Assembly (NCBI GenBank): GCA_003216035.1
Contig: QCJM01000008.1
Location: 1-48,257, forward strand
Direction: 5' to 3'
DNA length: 48,257 nucleotides
Source of the DNA: Prochlorococcus sp. AG-409-B13
GTDB lineage: Bacteria > Cyanobacteriota > Cyanobacteriia > PCC-6307 > Cyanobiaceae
In this document: positions 24,943 to 33,954 of the stretch, in pieces
Layout of the letters: each line of letters opens with the position of its first letter
Position numbering within the stretch: the stretch's first letter is position 1
Translations under genes and position numbers: made by a program
The notes under the pieces: model-generated
What the model was told of the DNA's origin: nothing
Seen by the model: only the letters and a program-made list of their open reading frames with translations
Database searches by the model: none

Positions 24943-26037
24943 ATGAGCCAAAGCACCGCAACGGCCTCCCAACAGGCAATACATACTTCACTTCAAGGAG
25001 ATGAAGCGCATGCAGAGCGCATCAATAATCTGACCTCTGCAGAACCAGCATTCTTGGATAGAGCAACAGGGTTACACCTCTTCAGAGACATGACTTTGGG
25101 AAGAAGGTTCGAAGACAAATGTGCTGAGATGTACTACCGCGGGAAAATGTTTGGTTTTGTTCACCTTTATAACGGCCAAGAAGCTGTCAGTTCTGGTGTT
25201 ATTGGTGCAATGAAGCAAAAACATGATTGGTTTTGCAGCACATACAGAGATCACGTTCATGCACTAAGTGCGGGAGTACCTGCTAGGGAAGTAATGAGCG
25301 AACTCTTTGGTAAAGAAACAGGTTGTAGTAAAGGCCGTGGTGGTTCAATGCACCTTTTTTCAAAAGAGCATCATTTATTGGGTGGCTATGCCTTCATAGG
25401 AGAAGGCATTCCAGTTGCTTTAGGTTCAGCCTTTACTAGCCGTTATAAAAGAGATGCCCTTGGTGATGCAAATAGTGACGCAGTTACTGCGGCTTTTTTC
25501 GGAGATGGCACTTGCAATAATGGTCAATTTTTTGAGTGTCTAAATATGGCTCAACTTTGGAAATTACCAATAATTTTTGTTGTTGAAAATAATAAGTGGG
25601 CTATTGGTATGGCTCACGATCGAGCAACAAGTGACCCTGAAATATGGCGCAAGGCAGATGCCTTTGGAATGAAGGGTGAAGAAGTTGATGGAATGAATGT
25701 TTTAGCTGTTCGTGGAGCAGCTCAACGAGCACTTAAAAGAGCAAGGGCTGGAGAAGGGCCAACTTTGATTGAATGCCTTACTTATCGTTTCCGAGGTCAT
25801 TCACTAGCAGATCCAGACGAACTACGCGCAGAGCAAGAAAAAGATTTCTGGGCAAAAAGGGATCCTCTCAAATCTCTTGAAGATGACTTAATCCAAAAAA
25901 AATTAATAACTGACAAAGAACTTAGAACAATTGAAAAAGAAATCGACTCAGAAGTGAATGATGCTGTTGAATTTGCTCTGAATGCAGGCGAACCTGACCC
26001 AAGTGAGCTAACTAGATATATATGGGCTGAAGATTAA
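24943..26037 (+). CDS. pdhA: Pyruvate dehydrogenase E1 component, alpha subunit
   Basis: The thiamine-diphosphate-dependent subunit that decarboxylates pyruvate. The TPP motif is [18 protein letters not shown] and the run continues to [11 protein letters not shown]. Other family blocks are [44 protein letters not shown] and [15 protein letters not shown] (phosphorylation-loop equivalent). The length of 364 residues is normal. pdhB and the E2 gene are elsewhere, as usual in cyanobacteria. The E3 gene lpd is at 34900-36354. Confidence 0.97.
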   Translation: MSQSTATASQQAIHTSLQGDEAHAERINNLTSAEPAFLDRATGLHLFRDMTLGRRFEDKCAEMYYRGKMFGFVHLYNGQEAVSSGVIGAMKQKHDWFCSTYRDHVHALSAGVPAREVMSELFGKETGCSKGRGGSMHLFSKEHHLLGGYAFIGEGIPVALGSAFTSRYKRDALGDANSDAVTAAFFGDGTCNNGQFFECLNMAQLWKLPIIFVVENNKWAIGMAHDRATSDPEIWRKADAFGMKGEEVDGMNVLAVRGAAQRALKRARAGEGPTLIECLTYRFRGHSLADPDELRAEQEKDFWAKRDPLKSLEDDLIQKKLITDKELRTIEKEIDSEVNDAVEFALNAGEPDPSELTRYIWAED

Positions 26038-26083
26038 AGCTATTAATTGGCACAGTAAAAAAAACAGTTCTAACAAAAATTAT

Positions 26084-27025
26084 TCATATTCCACTAGGAA
26101 GTTTTCGGGTTAGATTCCTTAACTTTCTCAAAGCCTTTAATTCCACTTGGCGAACTCTCTCTCTTGAGACTTCTAACAATCGCCCTATTTCAGCAAGGGT
26201 ATGACGCTCATTTCCTTCCAATCCAAAGCGAAGCTTTAGTACATGTTGTTCTTGTTCGCTGAGATGGGTAATCCAGCGACCAAGCTGTTCATGATGAATC
26301 CTCTGTTCAACCTTATCCAGAGGCTCTTCATGAGATGAATCTGCAATTAGATCACCTAAGAAACTTCGTCCCTCTTCCCCATTCACAGGGGCATCGAGGC
26401 TGCTAGTTGTAAGAGCTTGCCGCAGAAGTGAGTCAAGCTCATCAAGTGGAATATCCATAGCTTCAGCTATCTCAGCACGACTTGGCATGGCTCCTAATTT
26501 ATGAGCCAAATCAAGGCTTACCTTGCGAATAGTTGTTAGGCGTTCACTTAGATGCACCGGTAATCTGATAGTCCTGGACTGACAAGCAATAGCTCGGGTC
26601 ATGCTCTGACGAATCCACCAAAATGCATAAGTAGAAAACTTGTATCCACGAGTAGGGTCAAATTTCTCTACCGCACGTTCCAAACCAAGAGAGCCTTCTT
26701 GAATGAGATCAAGCAGTTCAAGACCTTTCCCTTGATATTTTTTAGCGACACTAACAACGAGGCGAAGATTGGCCTTCATCATTCTTTCTTTAGCCCTTCT
26801 GCCTATTCGGATCAAACGACGTTGCTGAGAAGTGAATTTTTTGCCCTCAGGGTTTTCTGAGCCATCTTCAGTGAGGCTCATCATCATCTGAACCTGATTA
26901 CCAAGCTCAATTTCCTCTGCTGGAGTCAACAAGGGAATTCGACCAATAGTTGATAAGTACCAACTAACTGGGTCGCTACCACGACGCCTTTGTGATTCGA
27001 CTGGCCTTGTTGCCGAAGAAACCAT
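26084..27025 (-). CDS. Group 2 sigma-70 family RNA polymerase sigma factor
   Basis: Primary-like but non-essential type sigma factor without a long region 1.1. Region 1.2 is DPVSWYLSTIGRIPLLTPAEEIEL (residues about 17-40, shown in parts). Region 2 has NLRLVVSVAKKYQGKGLELL and GYKFSTYAFWWIRQ for -10 recognition. Region 4 is HTLAEIGRLLEVSRERVRQV near the C-terminus for -35 recognition. The 313 residues fit cyanobacterial SigB/C/D-like factors. Which one cannot be said from sequence alone. Confidence 0.93.
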   Translation of the reverse strand: MVSSATRPVESQRRRGSDPVSWYLSTIGRIPLLTPAEEIELGNQVQMMMSLTEDGSENPEGKKFTSQQRRLIRIGRRAKERMMKANLRLVVSVAKKYQGKGLELLDLIQEGSLGLERAVEKFDPTRGYKFSTYAFWWIRQSMTRAIACQSRTIRLPVHLSERLTTIRKVSLDLAHKLGAMPSRAEIAEAMDIPLDELDSLLRQALTTSSLDAPVNGEEGRSFLGDLIADSSHEEPLDKVEQRIHHEQLGRWITHLSEQEQHVLKLRFGLEGNERHTLAEIGRLLEVSRERVRQVELKALRKLRNLTRKLPSGI

Positions 27026-27086
27026 TTTCTTTCAGCTCCCCATCGCATTGACAGAGACTTTCCTACAGATATTGATAAATAGCCCT

Positions 27087-27101
27087 GGGTTTCAAAAACC
27101 C
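27087..27101. other. Small hairpin in the sigma-factor leader
   Basis: GGGTTT-CAA-AAACCC sits between the nnr end and the sigma-factor start, both on the minus strand. It has no T-run on the minus side. It may be a weak nnr terminator or part of the sigma-factor 5' leader. Confidence 0.35.
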
Positions 27102-27173
27102 TTCAGATTCTTGAGTGGAAATCTACACAATTAGAAGTTAAATGTGTGATTTCCTACACTTTGAAGTACCCAA

Positions 27174-28745
27174 TCAACCAAAATCACCTGATTGCAAAGC
27201 AGTTGTCAGTCTGCCCAAAGAAGCTGCTATAGCAGCGGCTGAGCTGCCGTCCTTACAACGTCTTGCCGCTTCTGAATGAATAAATGCTGCTTTGGCAAGC
27301 AACTGAGCATGAGTTCCATTCGAGTTCGCAAAGCCAAGAGCACCCAAACCAGTGACATATCCAGCTAAAACATCCCCTAAGCCTGCCCTAGCAACCCAAG
27401 GCGCTGTCTCTCCTAACTGCCAAACCTCACCATTTTGATCAGCTACAACACTATGAGCCCCTTTTAATAAGACGCATACACCACTTGTCTTTGAGGCTGC
27501 CAAGGCTGCATCAAGAGGCTCTAAATGCTTCAAATGTGGGAACAATCGCCCAAACTCCGCCTGATGAGGAGTAATCCATGTTGGACCCTTACGTTTTTCA
27601 AACCATCTCCAACCCTCTTCCGAAGAGGCCAATCGGTTAAGCCCATCAGCATCAATAATCAATAAGCCTAAGAATTCTTCTAAAAACCCAGCGAAAACTG
27701 CCCAAGGATCTCCAGTAAGGCCTAAACCAGGTCCAATCAAAAGAGAATCAATGCAAGCGAGTTCTTTATCTGCCAAAAAACTACTGATAGAAATCTCCTT
27801 GTTTTTAGAACTTTGAATTTCACCTGCAAAAACCACTTCAGGCGCCACTTGCCATAAACCATCACTCAAAACATTAGGTAAAGCAGCTTGAATACTTCCA
27901 ACTCCACTAGCAATGGCTCCTTTAAGAGCTAAAAGTGCAGCGCCTCTATAGTCATCACTTCCAGCAATCACAAGTACTCTTCCTCGCTGATATTTCATTG
28001 CAGCTGGGTCAGGTTGCGGCAAAGAAATAGAAGCCAAATCAGTCGACAAAATTCTCAAAGGCAGAGTCTTAAAAAAGTGCTTGAAAGTTTTTTTGTCAAA
28101 GCCCAGATCAATCCTGACCAGAGAGCCAACATTTGCCAAGGCTGAATCCTGAACAAGGCCTTTTTTGATGCAACCTACTGTCAAAGTAAAAGAAGCTTTT
28201 GCTGCTCCTCCAGGCAAAGATCTCCCCGAATCTGAACACAATCCAGAGGGGACATCCAAACTCACCAATCGTCCTGGATTAAGAATTTCTCTAGATTTAA
28301 GTAGCTTAGAAATTAATTCCGGCAAAGGGCGAGACTGTCCTATTCCAAATAAAGCATCAACCCAAAGACTTTTATCAGAAGGCTCTGGTGGGCTTTCATA
28401 CTCTTCTATACCCAACCAATTCGCATGAGCAAGATGTTGAGAAGTTAGTTTTTTACTTATAGGCAAAGGGCACCAAATACTTACTTTTACTCCTGAGAGA
28501 TATAACTCTCGGGCGACAACAAGTCCATCTCCACCATTATGTCCAGGACCAACCAAAACAACCACGCCATCTGAAAGAAAACAAGAATTTTTTAAAAGCC
28601 AATTTGTCATTGCTTCGCCAACTTTTTCCATCAAAGCGGGAACAGGCATCCCACTTGCAAAAACCTCATCCTCAATTTCTGCCATATTTTCAGCAGAGAC
28701 CATGGCATGTTCACTATCACGGTTTGGCCAGGACACAAAGCTCAT
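27174..28745 (-). CDS. nnr: Bifunctional NAD(P)H-hydrate epimerase / ADP-dependent dehydratase
   Basis: Repairs hydrated NADH and NADPH. The N-terminal epimerase (YjeF_N) shows ALMEKVGEAMTNWLL, VVLVGPGHNGGDGLVVAREL and SLDVPSGLCSDSG. The C-terminal dehydratase (ribokinase-like) shows VLVIAGSDDYRGAALLA, LIDADGLNRLA, WITPHQAEFGRLFP, VLLKGAHSVV and ARAGLGDVLAGYVTGLGA. I chose ATG 28745 (MSFVSWPNRDSEHA). ATG 28703 is also possible. The frame to 28841 would overlap the divergent mnmA start. Confidence 0.92.
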   Translation of the reverse strand: MSFVSWPNRDSEHAMVSAENMAEIEDEVFASGMPVPALMEKVGEAMTNWLLKNSCFLSDGVVVLVGPGHNGGDGLVVARELYLSGVKVSIWCPLPISKKLTSQHLAHANWLGIEEYESPPEPSDKSLWVDALFGIGQSRPLPELISKLLKSREILNPGRLVSLDVPSGLCSDSGRSLPGGAAKASFTLTVGCIKKGLVQDSALANVGSLVRIDLGFDKKTFKHFFKTLPLRILSTDLASISLPQPDPAAMKYQRGRVLVIAGSDDYRGAALLALKGAIASGVGSIQAALPNVLSDGLWQVAPEVVFAGEIQSSKNKEISISSFLADKELACIDSLLIGPGLGLTGDPWAVFAGFLEEFLGLLIIDADGLNRLASSEEGWRWFEKRKGPTWITPHQAEFGRLFPHLKHLEPLDAALAASKTSGVCVLLKGAHSVVADQNGEVWQLGETAPWVARAGLGDVLAGYVTGLGALGFANSNGTHAQLLAKAAFIHSEAARRCKDGSSAAAIAASLGRLTTALQSGDFG

Positions 28746-28816
28746 ACAAGGGGACTCAATATGGAAAGGTATCTGCAAAAATGCACGTGTAATCCAAACT
28801 CTTACAACCTCTGGCC

Positions 28817-30010
28817 ATGAAAACAGGCCAACCAGCAACAAAAGCTGGAGAAGAAGCTATAAAACGCCTGCAATATCATCAGAGTGATCATTGTGTTGCA
28901 GTAGGTCTCTCCGGCGGAGTTGATAGTTCTCTAACAGCAGCCCTCTTGGTAGAGGCAGGTTGGAAGGTTGAAGGGATTACGCTCTGGTTAATGAGCGGGA
29001 AAGGAGCATGCTGCTCAGATGGATTAATAGATGCGGCCAGTCTTTGCGAACAATTAGGGATAACTCATCATGTAGTCGATAGCAGAAAACAGTTTCAAAA
29101 AGAAATCGTAGAAGAATTACTTAAGGGATACAAAAAGGGAATCACACCACTACCTTGTTCTCGCTGCAATCGAACAGTGAAGTTTGGGCCAATGCTTAAT
29201 TGGGCTGAAAAAGAACGCCAAATTAAATATCTCGCGACCGGGCATTATGCGCGCACTCAGGACCCAATAGAATCAGAAAAAAAGCTATCTTTACCTGGTG
29301 ACATGCGTGGTCGCTATAAACTTCTACGCGGACTAGATCTCAACAAAGATCAAAGTTACTTCCTCTATGACCTAACTCAAGAAGTACTTGGGAAAGTGGT
29401 CTTTCCTTTGGGAGAGCTAACCAAGTCAGAGACCAGAAAAGAGGCCTTGCGATATGGACTTAGAACAGCCAACAAACCAGAAAGTCAGGATCTTTGCCTA
29501 GTAGATCACCATGGATCAATGAAAGCTTTTTTGGACAATTACCTTCCTCCTAAAGAAGGTGAAATAGTGCTAAAAGATGGCACGGTGATAGGGAAGCATG
29601 ATGGGATTGAGCATTTTACAATTGGTCAACGAAAAGGTTTAGGTATCTCATGGCAAGAGCCTCTACATGTTGTAAAGATTGAAGCAGATCTGAATCGAAT
29701 TGTAGTAGCCCCTCGACAGGAGTCTGGCCAATCAAGTTGTATTGTTGGCGCTGTAAATTGGATCTCAATATCACCTCCAGATCAATCAATAATTGTAGAA
29801 GTGCAAATACGCTATAAAAGCCAACCTATAAATGCAAGATTAACTCCAATTAAGCCTATTAAAAATGATTTTGAAAGAAACCGTCCTTATCGTTGTCACC
29901 TAGAGTTTTATGAACAAGTCTTCTCAGTTACACCTGGACAAGCTGCGGTTTTTTATGAAGGAGATTATGTACTTGGAGGAGGAATAATTGAGAACAATCA
30001 ATCAAATTAA
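28817..30010 (+). CDS. mnmA: tRNA-specific 2-thiouridylase MnmA
   Basis: Thiolates U34 of tRNAs for Lys, Glu and Gln. The PP-loop is VGLSGGVDSSLTAALL (residues about 29-44). The catalytic cysteine pair is seen as TPLPCSRCNRTVKFG and KPESQDLCLV. The C-terminal beta-barrel starts near HFTIGQRKGLGI and ends QAAVFYEGDYVLGGGII. An extra GKGACCSDG segment with two cysteines, near residue 70, follows the pattern of cyanobacterial and alphaproteobacterial forms. Confidence 0.96.
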   Translation: MKTGQPATKAGEEAIKRLQYHQSDHCVAVGLSGGVDSSLTAALLVEAGWKVEGITLWLMSGKGACCSDGLIDAASLCEQLGITHHVVDSRKQFQKEIVEELLKGYKKGITPLPCSRCNRTVKFGPMLNWAEKERQIKYLATGHYARTQDPIESEKKLSLPGDMRGRYKLLRGLDLNKDQSYFLYDLTQEVLGKVVFPLGELTKSETRKEALRYGLRTANKPESQDLCLVDHHGSMKAFLDNYLPPKEGEIVLKDGTVIGKHDGIEHFTIGQRKGLGISWQEPLHVVKIEADLNRIVVAPRQESGQSSCIVGAVNWISISPPDQSIIVEVQIRYKSQPINARLTPIKPIKNDFERNRPYRCHLEFYEQVFSVTPGQAAVFYEGDYVLGGGIIENNQSN

Positions 30011-30021
30011 CCTTATAAATA

Positions 30022-31494
30022 TTAAGGGAATTTAAATAGAGTCAATCCAAAGATACTAAAAATGAAAAGACAGATCAAAGGAGTCTCTCCCCATCTTGTA
30101 TAGCCAGTAATTTTCCGATGAAAATCAAGTTCAGCGACACCTATTCCTCTCTCAAAAGGTGGGAGCACAGGTAAAGTCTTGCCCTCTGCTGAGACATGCA
30201 AAGATGGGCCAGTATTTGATACAGCAATTAATTCTCTAGACGTTTCAATACTTCTTAACTGAGCCAGTGCAGCAAATTGCCTATGAAGAGAAATGGGATA
30301 TGGGTCAAGATTTGCTATCGACAAAATCCATTCACTTCCATTTCTAACTGCATCAGCCAAAGAAATTCCATCACTTATTTCATAACAGATAGCGCCAGCC
30401 AAAGTTGGGCCAGACCATTTCAAAAACCTTTGATGTTCTCCTGGTTCCAAACCTCCAACAGCCGAAAGTCCCTGAATCGGCAATCCAGGCAAACTAGGCA
30501 CCCATTCTCCTAGGGGAACCAAACGATACTTATCAAGAATTGACGAAGGTGAACTTTCTCCCTTTTCAAAAACCATCAAAGAGCTCCTTTGCCGTCCCTT
30601 CACCCATCGAAAGCCTCCAGAAATAAAAGTCATAGGAGAGGGTGAAACAAGTTTGTGACTGGGCATAAGAGTTCCCTCTGGAGCAACCAACCAAGCGGCT
30701 CCTAAATCCTTAGCTTGGCGAAAGGAAGCCTCTATTGCACTAGGCAAAAGACTTTTCTCTTCTTCAGAAAACTTTGTTCTTGTTGGAATCGAAGGCTGCC
30801 AAAGAGCTACTGAAATCGATGATTGTTCTCCCTCTGGGAGCAATAAACTCCATCCAATACAGTGCGCAATAAACAACGAGAGAAGTCCGATCAAAATCGA
30901 TTTTCGCAATCTTTCCCCTGATCGAAAAGCAACCGCTATCTGCCATAACCACCAACCGATCAACAATTGAATAACCGACAATCCACCTGCCCCAACCCAT
31001 CTAGCAATACCAGCCAGCAACCTATCTCCAGGCAACAAACTTCCCCCAACACCAATCCAGAAAAGAGGCAAACGAGACAAAAGGACTTCCGTGATGCCCC
31101 AAAGTGAAGCCATCAAAAGTGCATATAAAAATTGATTTCTTATTTGGCCTTCTCTGCATGTCAAAGAACTAATCCACCTTCCAAACCCAGCCCAAATCTC
31201 AACAATGAATCCTGCTAAAACTCCACAGAAAATCCAAATAGCCAGCGCGACAGGCAAGCTCAAAGCTCCAGGTACTCCAATCCAATCAAGTGGATGAAGT
31301 GCCAACAACCATCTATGGCTAATTAAGATGGCAATTCCACCCCAAACGAAAGCTGCTAAAGGCGATCTACTAGCCGACCAAAGAAGGGCAAGTGCTACAG
31401 GCATAAAAAATATTCCTCCATGCAAAAGGCCAACTCCTCCAAGGAGGCCTCCAAAAGAAGCCTGAATTAATGCAAGGCTTCTTTCAGTTCGCAT
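30022..31494 (-). CDS. lnt: Apolipoprotein N-acyltransferase
   Basis: Adds the third acyl chain to lipoproteins in the plasma membrane. Residues 1-215 contain six or more hydrophobic helices. The periplasmic nitrilase-like domain follows, with the catalytic Glu in WLVAPEGTL, a Lys in the ILDKYRLVPLGEWVP segment and the Cys in AGAICYEISDG. A last membrane helix lies at the C-terminus. ATG 31494 (MRTERSLALIQ) is preferred to the TTG at 31518. It converges with mnmA, 11 bases between the stops. Confidence 0.93.
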   Translation of the reverse strand: MRTERSLALIQASFGGLLGGVGLLHGGIFFMPVALALLWSASRSPLAAFVWGGIAILISHRWLLALHPLDWIGVPGALSLPVALAIWIFCGVLAGFIVEIWAGFGRWISSLTCREGQIRNQFLYALLMASLWGITEVLLSRLPLFWIGVGGSLLPGDRLLAGIARWVGAGGLSVIQLLIGWWLWQIAVAFRSGERLRKSILIGLLSLFIAHCIGWSLLLPEGEQSSISVALWQPSIPTRTKFSEEEKSLLPSAIEASFRQAKDLGAAWLVAPEGTLMPSHKLVSPSPMTFISGGFRWVKGRQRSSLMVFEKGESSPSSILDKYRLVPLGEWVPSLPGLPIQGLSAVGGLEPGEHQRFLKWSGPTLAGAICYEISDGISLADAVRNGSEWILSIANLDPYPISLHRQFAALAQLRSIETSRELIAVSNTGPSLHVSAEGKTLPVLPPFERGIGVAELDFHRKITGYTRWGETPLICLFIFSIFGLTLFKFP

Positions 31495-31651
31495 TTTCAA
31501 GTCCCAAAAACATTGCAATTTTCATAAAGTTTTTTTAGGAACCAAATCCTCTAGGAAGCCCATAGACCTGTTTAAGTAACTAGAGTCGAAAAAAAGGTTG
31601 AGAAAAACGCAGGTCCTGCAAGAATAATTTTGACTTGATCATTGAGGTCCC

Positions 31652-32254
31652 TTGAGAGACATCTTTATTAGTTTTGCCATTTTCCTGAGTTGCCTATTTG
31701 TTGCCCTTGTAAGCCAAATCATTGCCCCATCAACAGTTCAAGCAAGTAATCTTCAAACAACCATTCAGGCAGAAGTAAGGACATCCGAAAAGGCTTCTGT
31801 AACTAGTAACACCTTCGAGCTAGACCCTGAAGATCCGAACCCAACACTCTTTGCAATGGCAACGGACAAAGCAGAATCAAGCAACTCCCCTCTTGGTGGA
31901 TCCATGGAAACAAAAAAAGCAACCTTTACAGAAAGTGGTCTTAGCATTACGGATCTAAAGATTGGAGATGGTCAAGAAGCCACTGCAGGGAAAAGAGTCT
32001 CAGTTAACTACCGTGGCACTCTTGAGGATGGCAAAGAATTCGATAGCAGCTATGGAAGAAGCCCTTTCAGCTTCCCTCTTGGAGCTGGTCAAGTAATAAA
32101 AGGTTGGGATGAAGGAGTCGCAGGAATGAAGGTTGGTGGGAAAAGAAGATTAGTCATACCTCCTGAACTTGGCTATGGCACTAGAGGTGCAGGTGGTGTT
32201 ATTCCCCCAAATGCAACCTTGATTTTTGAAGTGGAGTTGCTTGATATCAATTAA
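31652..32254 (+). CDS. FKBP-type peptidyl-prolyl cis-trans isomerase (exported)
   Basis: Protein-folding catalyst. Residues 1-32 form a hydrophobic signal or anchor ([20 protein letters not shown]) ending near VQASN, so it should act in the periplasm or thylakoid lumen. After a linker of about 60 residues the FKBP domain (about 95-200) shows [54 protein letters not shown] and [15 protein letters not shown]. The start is TTG at 31652. Confidence 0.94.
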   Translation: MRDIFISFAIFLSCLFVALVSQIIAPSTVQASNLQTTIQAEVRTSEKASVTSNTFELDPEDPNPTLFAMATDKAESSNSPLGGSMETKKATFTESGLSITDLKIGDGQEATAGKRVSVNYRGTLEDGKEFDSSYGRSPFSFPLGAGQVIKGWDEGVAGMKVGGKRRLVIPPELGYGTRGAGGVIPPNATLIFEVELLDIN

Positions 32255-32335
32255 TCAAAGGGGCAATTAAGACAGCAATACGCCACTTAGCAATGCACCC
32301 CGGTAGGCTGCTCATAGGCTTTTACTTAATTACCG

Positions 32336-32809
32336 ATGTTGCGCTCGGCAATTTCAACAATTTTCAAGAACCTCCCTGCCTCAACAGTTAAGGCTCACTG
32401 TGATGGTCCATGCGGTGTTTATGACCCTGCCTCAGCACGTATAGCTGCAGAAGCTGTCTTATCAATGACTAAAAAGCTACTAGCCATGACTCCTCCTCCA
32501 GCCAATGACTCTGTAGCATGGGCTGCTTACAACAACACTTTCTCCAGATACGTTGCTGTAAAAGAAGAGCAAGCTCAGGAAACAAAAGAAGAGCTCCTAA
32601 TTCTTTGGACTGATTATTTCAAACCAGAGCATATTTCCACTTATCCAGACCTTCATGAGACCTTCTGGAAAGCTGCGAAACTTTGCAGTGCCTGCAAAGT
32701 AAATATTGATCAAGAAAAAGCCGAAGAGCTTATGCAAATAGTCAAAAAAATCCACCACATGTTTTGGACGTCTAAAGGTCGCTCCGACGCATGGGTCACC
32801 GCTAGCTAA
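32336..32809 (+). CDS. sodN: Nickel superoxide dismutase
   Basis: Disproportionates superoxide using nickel bound by the N-terminal hook. The hook is HCDGPCGVYDP (His 21, Cys 22, Cys 26 before processing). A 20-residue leader (MLRSAISTIFKNLPASTVKA) must be removed so that His becomes the N-terminus. The four-helix body follows, with MTKKLLAM, WKAAKLCSACK and IHHMFW. At 157 residues it matches cyanobacterial SodN. The probable leader protease, sodX, is next downstream. Ni-SOD replaces Fe-SOD in Prochlorococcus. Confidence 0.97.
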   Translation: MLRSAISTIFKNLPASTVKAHCDGPCGVYDPASARIAAEAVLSMTKKLLAMTPPPANDSVAWAAYNNTFSRYVAVKEEQAQETKEELLILWTDYFKPEHISTYPDLHETFWKAAKLCSACKVNIDQEKAEELMQIVKKIHHMFWTSKGRSDAWVTAS

Positions 32810-32866
32810 GAGAGATTTTCCCAAGAGAAGGCTTCTTTTAAGTTCCCTTTTCCTATTAATTACAGG

Positions 32867-32896
32867 ACTCCGGAAACACTGTCGTGTTTCCGGAGT
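32867..32896 (+). promoter_or_regulatory. Perfect 13-bp hairpin between sodN and sodX
   Basis: ACTCCGGAAACAC (32867-32879), loop TGTC, GTGTTTCCGGAGT (32884-32896). The 3' arm includes GGAG (32892-32895), which lies five bases before the ATG at 32901 and would be its Shine-Dalgarno site. Folding would therefore hide it. No T-run follows, so it is not a classical terminator. It may dampen sodX relative to sodN or stabilise the sodN 3' end. Confidence 0.85.
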
Positions 32897-32900
32897 ATCA

Positions 32901-33173
32901 ATGCAACCATGCCTCTATCCAGGCGATCTTATTATCTATCGCCCAATAAAAAAAAATCATTTCTTACTTAAAAAAGGGTCTATCGTTATAATCAGGCATC
33001 CGCTAAAGACAAAAACAATTCTAATAAAAAGGGTTCATCAAATCACAGCAAATGGGGTTGAAGTACGAGGCGACAACGAAAGAGATAGTACAGATAGTCG
33101 CCAATTTGGATTGATTAATTTCAATCAGCTTCAAGGTATTGTTGAGCACATAATTCCAACCCAAAGTCGATAA
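32901..33173 (+). CDS. sodX: Nickel-SOD maturation protease SodX (S26 signal-peptidase-like); start uncertain
   Basis: Small S26-type peptidase thought to cleave the SodN leader. The catalytic Lys is in TILIKRVHQ and box E is RGDNERDSTDSR. The nucleophile motif is GVSMQPCLYPGD, but its Ser codon (TCA, 32898-32900) lies just before the ATG at 32901. The same frame is open upstream from 32742 and reads KRRLLLSSLFLLITGL, a basic-hydrophobic stretch like a membrane anchor. It has no ATG, GTG or TTG there, and only an ATT at 32859. So the listed start gives a protein without its nucleophile. The true N-terminus is probably further upstream, or the gene has lost its start. Confidence 0.85.
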   Translation: MQPCLYPGDLIIYRPIKKNHFLLKKGSIVIIRHPLKTKTILIKRVHQITANGVEVRGDNERDSTDSRQFGLINFNQLQGIVEHIIPTQSR

Positions 33174-33188
33174 TCAACTAATCTTTTC

Positions 33189-33872
33189 CTAAAAAATCTG
33201 TATAGAAGTTTTTTGAATCCAAAAGAATCCTGTAACTATTGACAATCCACCAGCAAATCCAACCAATAGAGGCAGTACTTTATTCCCAACTCGTAAAGTT
33301 GCCAAAGATATAGTTATAACAACAGCTCCCATTGCTGCTATAGAGCCAAAAAGATAAGCCCCCATATATGCAATAGCGCCTATTGGCGGAAGAGCTAAAG
33401 CAGGAATAACTGCAACCAAATGACTTGCCCCAGCTAATCCATGTAAAACGCCTAAACTTGTTGCCGCATGAGGATGCCTGTCATGTCTTTGCCTCCCTCT
33501 AATATGAAAATGAAGGTGTTCATGAGACCCACCCTCTCCATGATTGTGCTTATGAGAATGAATGTTGAGCCCAAAAGATGTCTTAATTGCCAGTATCCCA
33601 ACAACCAATAGAGCAATGCCGACAAAAAATTCTGCTAAGGAAGACATTCTTTCAATATGAGCCAAATCCTTTAACAAAACAGCTATTGAGACAAGAACCA
33701 TAACCCCAGTGGAATGTCCTAGTCCCCAAGCCAATGCACTTCTAATAGCGACTCGAGGATGCCGTAATGATGATGGGGCCATACAGGCCAAGTGATCAGC
33801 GCCACTTACTACATGAAGTGCTCCTGCGACAAAACCTGTAAGGATGCTGATCAACATGTGCAAAAAACTCAC
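33189..33872 (-). CDS. UreH/NicO-type nickel permease
   Basis: A 227-residue membrane protein with about six helices. The signature ALHVVSGADHLACM in the first helix is the metal-binding motif of UreH-like transporters. A histidine-rich loop (HSHKHNHGEGG and HEHLHFH, residues about 104-125) lies before HGLAGASHLVAVIPAL, the second motif. Convergent with sodX and next to sodN, it most likely imports nickel for the SOD and for urease. Cobalt transport cannot be excluded. Confidence 0.85.
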   Translation of the reverse strand: MSFLHMLISILTGFVAGALHVVSGADHLACMAPSSLRHPRVAIRSALAWGLGHSTGVMVLVSIAVLLKDLAHIERMSSLAEFFVGIALLVVGILAIKTSFGLNIHSHKHNHGEGGSHEHLHFHIRGRQRHDRHPHAATSLGVLHGLAGASHLVAVIPALALPPIGAIAYMGAYLFGSIAAMGAVVITISLATLRVGNKVLPLLVGFAGGLSIVTGFFWIQKTSIQIF

Positions 33873-33954
33873 AGGACAATTCTGCCTTATTAGTAATTAG
33901 CCAGAAAAGTAAACTCCAAGAAAAAACAGTAATCTTTAGTGAAATGGAATATTG

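Noticed and set aside
32744-32750. Run of seven A in sodN as a frameshift site feeding sodX
   Set aside because: A one-base slip would join sodN to the open sodX frame, but it would remove the normal SodN end. There is no other sign of programmed slippage, so it is kept only as a remote option.
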